In this document: positions 59,750 through 64,000 of the stretch, piece after piece
How positions within the stretch are numbered: position 1 is the stretch's first letter
Layout of the letters: each line of letters begins with the position of its first letter
DNA from: Synergistaceae bacterium OttesenSCG-928-D05
GTDB taxonomy: Bacteria > Synergistota > Synergistia > Synergistales > Synergistaceae
Reading direction: 5' to 3'
Length of the DNA: 64,000 nucleotides
Assembly (NCBI GenBank): GCA_030266985.1
Contig: JAJDJB010000004.1
Location: forward strand, 18,922-82,921
Translations under genes and position numbers: made by a program
The notes under the pieces: generated by a model
What the model saw: only the letters and a program-made list of their open reading frames with translations
Told to the model about the DNA's origin: nothing
The model's database searches: none

Positions 59750-60613
59750 CTATCTCCCGTCCCTGTGAGAGAGCTTCGCTCTCGCAATCACTCCGATGGC
59801 GCTCGTTCCAAGCACCAGACCTATCAGAACGAGAATCGCCCCGTATTGGATCGGCATCGTCGCATTGACATCCGTCGACGAAGTCGCCAGCACATATATA
59901 TGGTATGGCAGCGCCATAACCTGCTCAAATAAACTGAGCGCAATCTCCGGCGCAAAATAGGCCGCACCCGTGAACATGATTGGCGCGGTTTCCCCCGCAA
60001 CGCGCCCAATCGCCAGAATTACGCCCGTAATGATCGTTGAGGCGGCGGAAGGGGAAAGCACCTTCACGACCGTCTGATACTTTGTCGCGCCCAGCGCGTA
60101 GGACGCATCCCGATAATCCTGCGGTACCGCGAGAAACGCCTGCTCCGAAACTGTCACAATGAGCGGCAGCGAAAGGCAGCCGAGCGTTAAACCCGCAGAC
60201 AAAAGGCAGGAACCGAAATTCATAAAGACGACGAAAACAGAGAGGCCGAAAAGGCCGAAAATGACCGACGGCACACCCGCAAGAGAGCGGATCGAAATAC
60301 GCAGCACTTTCGTGAAGAGATTGTCCGTCGCGTATTCCGCAAAATACAGCCCTGTCATAATACCTACAGGCAACGCCGTAAGCATAGCGACGATGATCAA
60401 TTGAATTGTGCCGATTAGCGGCGTCAAGATACCGCCCGTCGTCATGCCGTCCTTCGGCGGCTGCGTAAGAAACTCAAACGATAAGACCCTCCAGCCGCGA
60501 TTAAACAAAAAGATCGCAACGGCCGCGATCACGACCAGAAGCGCCGCGCCGCAAAACCAGAAAACCGCAGTCATGATCCGATCGCAGAAACGGCGCTGTC
60601 TCGTCCGGCTCAT
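59750..60613 (-). CDS. pstA: Phosphate ABC transporter permease PstA
   Basis: 287 aa, six membrane helices with the PstA coupling loop (DASYALGATKYQTVVKVLSPSA) and the AIGRVAGETAPIMFTG motif. Starts within the stop of pstC (ATGA overlap). Confidence 0.95.
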   Translation of the reverse strand: MSRTRQRRFCDRIMTAVFWFCGAALLVVIAAVAIFLFNRGWRVLSFEFLTQPPKDGMTTGGILTPLIGTIQLIIVAMLTALPVGIMTGLYFAEYATDNLFTKVLRISIRSLAGVPSVIFGLFGLSVFVVFMNFGSCLLSAGLTLGCLSLPLIVTVSEQAFLAVPQDYRDASYALGATKYQTVVKVLSPSAASTIITGVILAIGRVAGETAPIMFTGAAYFAPEIALSLFEQVMALPYHIYVLATSSTDVNATMPIQYGAILVLIGLVLGTSAIGVIARAKLSHRDGR

Positions 60614-61515
60614 TGCCGTACCCCCCGTTTTTCAATCGCGTAAGAGGCCAGGTTAATCGCGATTGTAATCAGCAGCAGAATCAGCCCCGCAAAGAAAAGC
60701 GCGTGATAGTGCGTGCTACCGACCGGCGTTTCCCCCATCTCAGCCGCAATCGTCGAAGTAAGAGGCCGCACGGGATCAAAGAACGACCGCGGCACGATTG
60801 CCGCGCCTCCCGCAACCATCAAAACGATCATTGTCTCACCAAGCGCGCGCATGATACCAAGCAGGGCCGCGGACGATATTCCGGGCAAAGCGTACGGAAC
60901 GACGACTTTAAAGATTGTCTCCCATCGTGTCGCGCCAAGCGCGTACGAGGCATCGCGCAATTCGTATGGAACGGAGGAAAGCGCCTCCTCGGAAAGAGAA
61001 GCGACTAACGGAATTATGAGAAAACCGAGCAAAATCGAGGTCGTCAACAAATTCAACCCTGTGGCGATGTTCAGCGCGCCCTGCATCCACGGTGCCAAAA
61101 CCATCATGCCCAAAAATCCGATCACGATGGACGGGATAAATCCCAGCAGTTCAAGCAGCACTTTAATTCCGCTCCGCATTCTGCGCGGCGCAATTTCCGC
61201 GGTAAAAACTGCCAGCAAAAAAGCGACCGGCAGTGCCATTACACTTGAGAGCAGCGTCGCCGAAACAGTACCTGCAATCAGCGGCAGCATCCCGAGCGCC
61301 GGAGGATCTTCAACCGGATACCAATCGAAGGCAAAAAGAATATCCTTTATGCTTACTTCTTTCAAGACCGGAAGACCGTTGCCGGCAAGAAACAGCAGGA
61401 TAAAAGCCATCAGCAGAACACCTGCGACGGAAAAAGCGAAAATCAGGTAAGACGCGATACGGTCTCCCCTGCCGCCAAAACTATTTTGGGCGATATCACT
61501 TTTCTTTCTCATCAT
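60610..61515 (-). CDS. pstC: Phosphate ABC transporter permease PstC
   Basis: 301 aa, six membrane helices; coupling loop DASYALGATRWETIFKVVVPYA and IMRALGETMIVLM. Separated from pstS by 66 bp that hold a hairpin. Confidence 0.95.
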   Translation of the reverse strand: MMRKKSDIAQNSFGGRGDRIASYLIFAFSVAGVLLMAFILLFLAGNGLPVLKEVSIKDILFAFDWYPVEDPPALGMLPLIAGTVSATLLSSVMALPVAFLLAVFTAEIAPRRMRSGIKVLLELLGFIPSIVIGFLGMMVLAPWMQGALNIATGLNLLTTSILLGFLIIPLVASLSEEALSSVPYELRDASYALGATRWETIFKVVVPYALPGISSAALLGIMRALGETMIVLMVAGGAAIVPRSFFDPVRPLTSTIAAEMGETPVGSTHYHALFFAGLILLLITIAINLASYAIEKRGVRQ

Positions 61516-61537
61516 GTCTAGTCCCTTTCGAGTCCCC

Positions 61538-61567
61538 TGCGGCTCGAGGTTCCTACCCCGAGCCGCA
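61538..61567 (-). promoter_or_regulatory. Hairpin between pstS and pstC
   Basis: TGCGGCTCG / CGAGCCGCA with a 12-base loop and no T-run. Like the livJ-livH hairpin, it probably keeps the mRNA of the binding protein above that of the permeases. Confidence 0.65.
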
Positions 61568-61581
61568 AGGATATCCGAATT

Positions 61582-62409
61582 TTATTTTACATCCTGCAGC
61601 GAAACAAATCCTGTGCTGTTTACAATCTTCTGACCTTCCCGGCCCAGCATAAAGTTCATGAACGCCAGCAGTTCGCCTTCAGGCCAGCCGTTGGTGAACA
61701 TATATAGATACCGGGCAAGCGGATATTTCCCGTTCCGTGCACCCGCTGACGAAGCGGCAACGCCTTCGACGGAAAGTGCTTTTACGGAATCGCCTACATA
61801 ACCCATCCCCTCATACCCGATTGCGTTCTTATTCTGCGAAACGGCGGTCATCATCGCACCGCTGGAAGAAGTCACCTGCGCACGCTGCGTAACGCGCGTC
61901 TTCTCGCCTGCGTCCATAATCATTTCCTGCCAGGTGCCGTATGTTCCGGAGCTCGTGTCGCGACCGACCACAACGATCGGTGCGTCCGCGCCGCCGACCT
62001 CTTTCCAGTTGGTCAGCTTCCCCGAATAAATATCCTTGAGCTGCGCCTTCGTCAGATTCTTCACCGGATTTGAAGGGTGAACGATCGGTACGATGCAGTC
62101 GAGAGCGACCGCGAACGGTACCGGATATACTTTCTTGTCCATACACGCCTTGATTTCCGATTCCTTGATGAAACGCGATGCATTTGCGATTTGGGCGCTT
62201 CCGTCCGCGAGCGATTTAAAACCGTTGCCCGTCCCCGTGCCGGAAACTGAAAATTTCACGCCGTTGTTCTCGTTCATGAAGCGTTCCGCCGCCGCCTGCC
62301 CGAACGGCAGTACCGTCGTCGAGCCATCCATCACAATCTGTCCACCGAATGCCCCGGACACCCAAACCAACATCGTTACCGCAAGTAGCACCAAAACTGA
62401 CTTTCGCAC
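61582..62409 (-). CDS. pstS: Phosphate-binding periplasmic protein PstS
   Basis: 275 aa. Signal peptide (1-22, AFG-GQ). PstS blocks MDGSTTVLPFGQAAAERFM, SGTGTGNGFKSLADG and GRDTSSGTYGTWQEM contain the phosphate ligands. The start is GTG with GGGAGGG ten bases upstream. First gene of pstS-pstC-pstA-pstB-phoU-phoB-phoR. Confidence 0.95.
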   Translation of the reverse strand: MRKSVLVLLAVTMLVWVSGAFGGQIVMDGSTTVLPFGQAAAERFMNENNGVKFSVSGTGTGNGFKSLADGSAQIANASRFIKESEIKACMDKKVYPVPFAVALDCIVPIVHPSNPVKNLTKAQLKDIYSGKLTNWKEVGGADAPIVVVGRDTSSGTYGTWQEMIMDAGEKTRVTQRAQVTSSSGAMMTAVSQNKNAIGYEGMGYVGDSVKALSVEGVAASSAGARNGKYPLARYLYMFTNGWPEGELLAFMNFMLGREGQKIVNSTGFVSLQDVK

Positions 62410-62782
62410 CTAATAAATTCCCTCCCAGGAATATGTGATGTACTTAGTATAGATTCCGTAGGTTACGCATGTATTTAGGAAATGTTAAGGAAATGTAACG
62501 AGCGATTTTTTATGTAACGGTTCTATTACGCCTTATATTTATGAGACGTTTTTGTAAAAAAACCTTATTTTGAGGCATCAAAAAGTAAATTTTCTCACAT
62601 GACATAATCCCCACACGTTCCTCACAACAGAGAGAACCTGCTTTACCTTCGGTAATATGTAATTTTAAGTTGTTGCAATGTTATAAAAAAGTCCGCAGGT
62701 GCGATGAGGAAAGTAACACATTTATAATGATGGGTATGCTTTTTCTAACGACAACAGAATTTTTGATGGGCGGGTCGGTACG
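62410..62782. other. Intergenic region, pstS to yqeB
   Basis: 373 bp, AT-rich. It holds the pstS promoter and Pho-box-like repeat at its left side. The remainder (62510-62782) contains TTTACCTTCGGTAA (62643-62656) and no gene; it lies downstream of yqeB, and I see no strong terminator. Confidence 0.45.
62446..62496 (-). promoter_or_regulatory. pstS promoter with tandem 11-bp Pho-box-like repeat
   Basis: Two 11-bp direct repeats, TTAGGAAATGT and TAAGGAAATGT (62475-62496), lie 23 bases upstream of the minus-strand -10 TATACT (62446-62451), where a response regulator would stand in for a -35 element. The 11-bp period fits PhoB-type binding. Confidence 0.65.
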
Positions 62783-63565
62783 CTAGCGCGAGAGAATTGC
62801 CTCCAGTACACCGCCTGCGATTGAAAGCGCTTTATCGGAGATCGTTTTGCAGTAGGAAGCGTCATTGCGCGGATCGACGTCGCCAATTTTAAGTCCCTCG
62901 GTCACGATCACGGAGGGGTGGATCAAACCGCGCACAACACCAAAAACACCTGCTGTTACTGGTTTGCCCGCTACTTCGGCGATCAGCTCGCCCTTGAGCA
63001 CGCTGTCACCGATCCGCTTAAACTGCTGCATCGGACCGCTGGCGGGCGCGCGCAGCAGGCGCTCTCTGCCGTATCCCATGATGTCGCCCGGATGCCCTGT
63101 ATTCGGTTCCGCACATCCGTTCCAGATCGCACGTCCTAAATTATGCCCGCGATTCGTTTCGATCACGACATGCACGTCATTCGGCGCTGAAAAACCGGGA
63201 CCAAGTCCAATTACCAGGGGCGCCATCTCGCGATACGTGCCGGTGTTACGTTTTGCGATGATTGCGTCGATCACGATTTGCGGCCGCATCCTTTTAATAC
63301 TTTCGCCCTCCGGGTCGACAAGGATGTTGACGCCACACGCGGGGTCAAATTCGCTGCAGGAAGAAATTTTTTCCGCGCGCATTCCCTCCACGACGGCAAA
63401 ACCGTCAAAGACAGCTTCTGCAACGGCGACGGTACGGCGCACGACGAGAGGCCGCTCGACTTCGAGCGAAAGCACTTGAAACCCTGCTTTCCACAAACGA
63501 TAAATCGTTCCGGTCGCAAGGTCGCCCCCGCCGCGTACAATTACCAAGCCGTTCATACAGGTCAT
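62783..63565 (-). CDS. yqeB: YqeB-like selenium-dependent molybdenum hydroxylase maturation protein
   Basis: 260 aa. GLVIVRGGGDLATGTIYRLWKAGFQVLSLE and RPLVVRRTVAVAEAVFDG match the EF2563/YqeB family, linked to labile-selenium molybdenum enzymes such as purine or xanthine dehydrogenases. The start at 63565 follows GGAGGCG; a frame to 63601 adds nothing family-like. The partner hydroxylase genes are not in this window. Confidence 0.87.
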   Translation of the reverse strand: MTCMNGLVIVRGGGDLATGTIYRLWKAGFQVLSLEVERPLVVRRTVAVAEAVFDGFAVVEGMRAEKISSCSEFDPACGVNILVDPEGESIKRMRPQIVIDAIIAKRNTGTYREMAPLVIGLGPGFSAPNDVHVVIETNRGHNLGRAIWNGCAEPNTGHPGDIMGYGRERLLRAPASGPMQQFKRIGDSVLKGELIAEVAGKPVTAGVFGVVRGLIHPSVIVTEGLKIGDVDPRNDASYCKTISDKALSIAGGVLEAILSR

Positions 63566-63665
63566 CTGCGCGCCTCCAAAATCTGCGTGAAAATACAACA
63601 CACTTGCACAAATAGTTACATTTGAGCGTGGTTTGTCCTCGTATTATTATAATTCAAAAATGGAA

Positions 63666-64000
63666 TCAGTGTTTGAATGTTACGACGGTAACGCCGTAAC
63701 CGCCCTCGCCCGCGCCGCCGAGTTTATAGTCGGCAACATAGGAAGTGCGTTTACAGAGTGCCTGCACCTCACGGCGGAGGATGCCCTCGCCGCGACCGTG
63801 AATGATCGTGACGGAGCCGTATCCCGCACGATATGCCTGATCGAGATATTGCTCGACCATCGGCATTGCCTCGTCAATGGTCATGCCGCGAATCATGATT
63901 GAGCTGGGAACGCCGACGGGGCGCGAAACTTTGATCTGCACCTGCGGGAGTTCGCGTTTTTCGCTCCCCTGTTTGACGATGCGGATTTTTGTGAGCGGAA
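63666..64000 (-). CDS. mutS2: Endonuclease MutS2, C-terminal part (Smr domain), cut by window end
   Basis: The frame runs off the window; 111 codons are visible. They encode the Smr domain (IMIRGMTIDEAMPMVEQYLDQA; TIIHGRGEGILRREVQ; GEGGYGVTVV), the nuclease end of MutS2, with the preceding linker (KIRIVKQGSEKRELPQV). Apparent internal starts such as 63941 are not real. Confidence 0.88.
   Translation of the reverse strand, partial: PLTKIRIVKQGSEKRELPQVQIKVSRPVGVPSSIMIRGMTIDEAMPMVEQYLDQAYRAGYGSVTIIHGRGEGILRREVQALCKRTSYVADYKLGGAGEGGYGVTVVTFKH

Noticed and set aside
1..64000. CRISPR arrays, tRNA or rRNA genes, insertion sequences
   Set aside because: I looked for regular direct repeats, tRNA T-loop patterns and transposase motifs and found none convincing; a tRNAscan or ISfinder run would be decisive.

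Overview
The window looks like the chromosome of an anaerobic, amino-acid-fermenting diderm of the phylum Synergistota; the genus cannot be fixed from the sequence. Evidence: two surface proteins end in a Synerg-CTERM-like tail (Gly/Cys-rich motif, hydrophobic helix, basic end); there is an OmpH/Skp-type periplasmic protein and a serpin behind an SLH-like domain; and there are Stickland-type selenoproteins, a Liv amino acid ABC transporter, GltS, a hybrid-cluster protein and a tungsten/molybdopterin aldehyde oxidoreductase.

Layout. 0.2-5.6 kb: a CdaR-type regulator divergent from a glycine/sarcosine/betaine reductase cluster (grdE, grdB, grdX, trxA, grdA). grdB and grdA each contain an in-frame UGA followed by a hairpin and must be read as selenoproteins. 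5.7-10.0 kb: a minus-strand operon (ferredoxin-nitroreductase, ribosome-protection-like GTPase, thioesterase, prepilin-like protein, unknown). 10.2-11.7 kb: an exported serpin. 11.8-23.2 kb: an accessory island with an HTH-only protein, a WYL regulator, a dynamin-like GTPase, a HerA-like ATPase, an LHH nuclease toxin, a SUKH-type immunity protein and three membrane-associated unknowns. Three of its promoters share one 20-bp box at a fixed distance from the -10, so it looks like one regulated conflict system. 23.4-31.3 kb: rmuC, two Synerg-CTERM surface proteins, a DUF1659-like protein and repeat-bearing intergenic DNA. 31.8-34.7 kb: an Rrf2 regulator, an unusual ferredoxin and hcp, with a perfect palindrome at the promoter. 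35.1-42.1 kb: livJHMGF, a class IV aminotransferase and gltS. 42.2-46.8 kb: radA and a regulatory [FeFe]-hydrogenase-like cluster (PHP, DRTGG, hydrogenase-like, HATPase, DRTGG). 47-55.6 kb: transporters, adenosine-specific kinase, OmpH, a Se/S-carrier-like protein, aldehyde oxidoreductase with a MoaD-like partner, a LUD protein, YhdT/PanF. 55.8-62.4 kb: a complete phosphate regulon (sensor kinase, response regulator, phoU, pstB, pstA, pstC, pstS) with an 11-bp tandem Pho-box-like repeat. 62.8-64 kb: yqeB, and the 3' end of mutS2 running off the window.

Two threads tie the window together. Selenium: grdA, grdB, a DUF3343 Se/S-carrier-like protein and yqeB. Amino acid fermentation: Liv and GltS import, the class IV aminotransferase, the Grd reductase and the aldehyde oxidoreductase. 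The most novel part is the 11.8-23.2 kb island, especially the HerA-LHH-SUKH run, the shared promoter box and a long hairpin that masks a ribosome-binding site only in read-through transcripts. No tRNA, rRNA, CRISPR array or insertion sequence was recognised.
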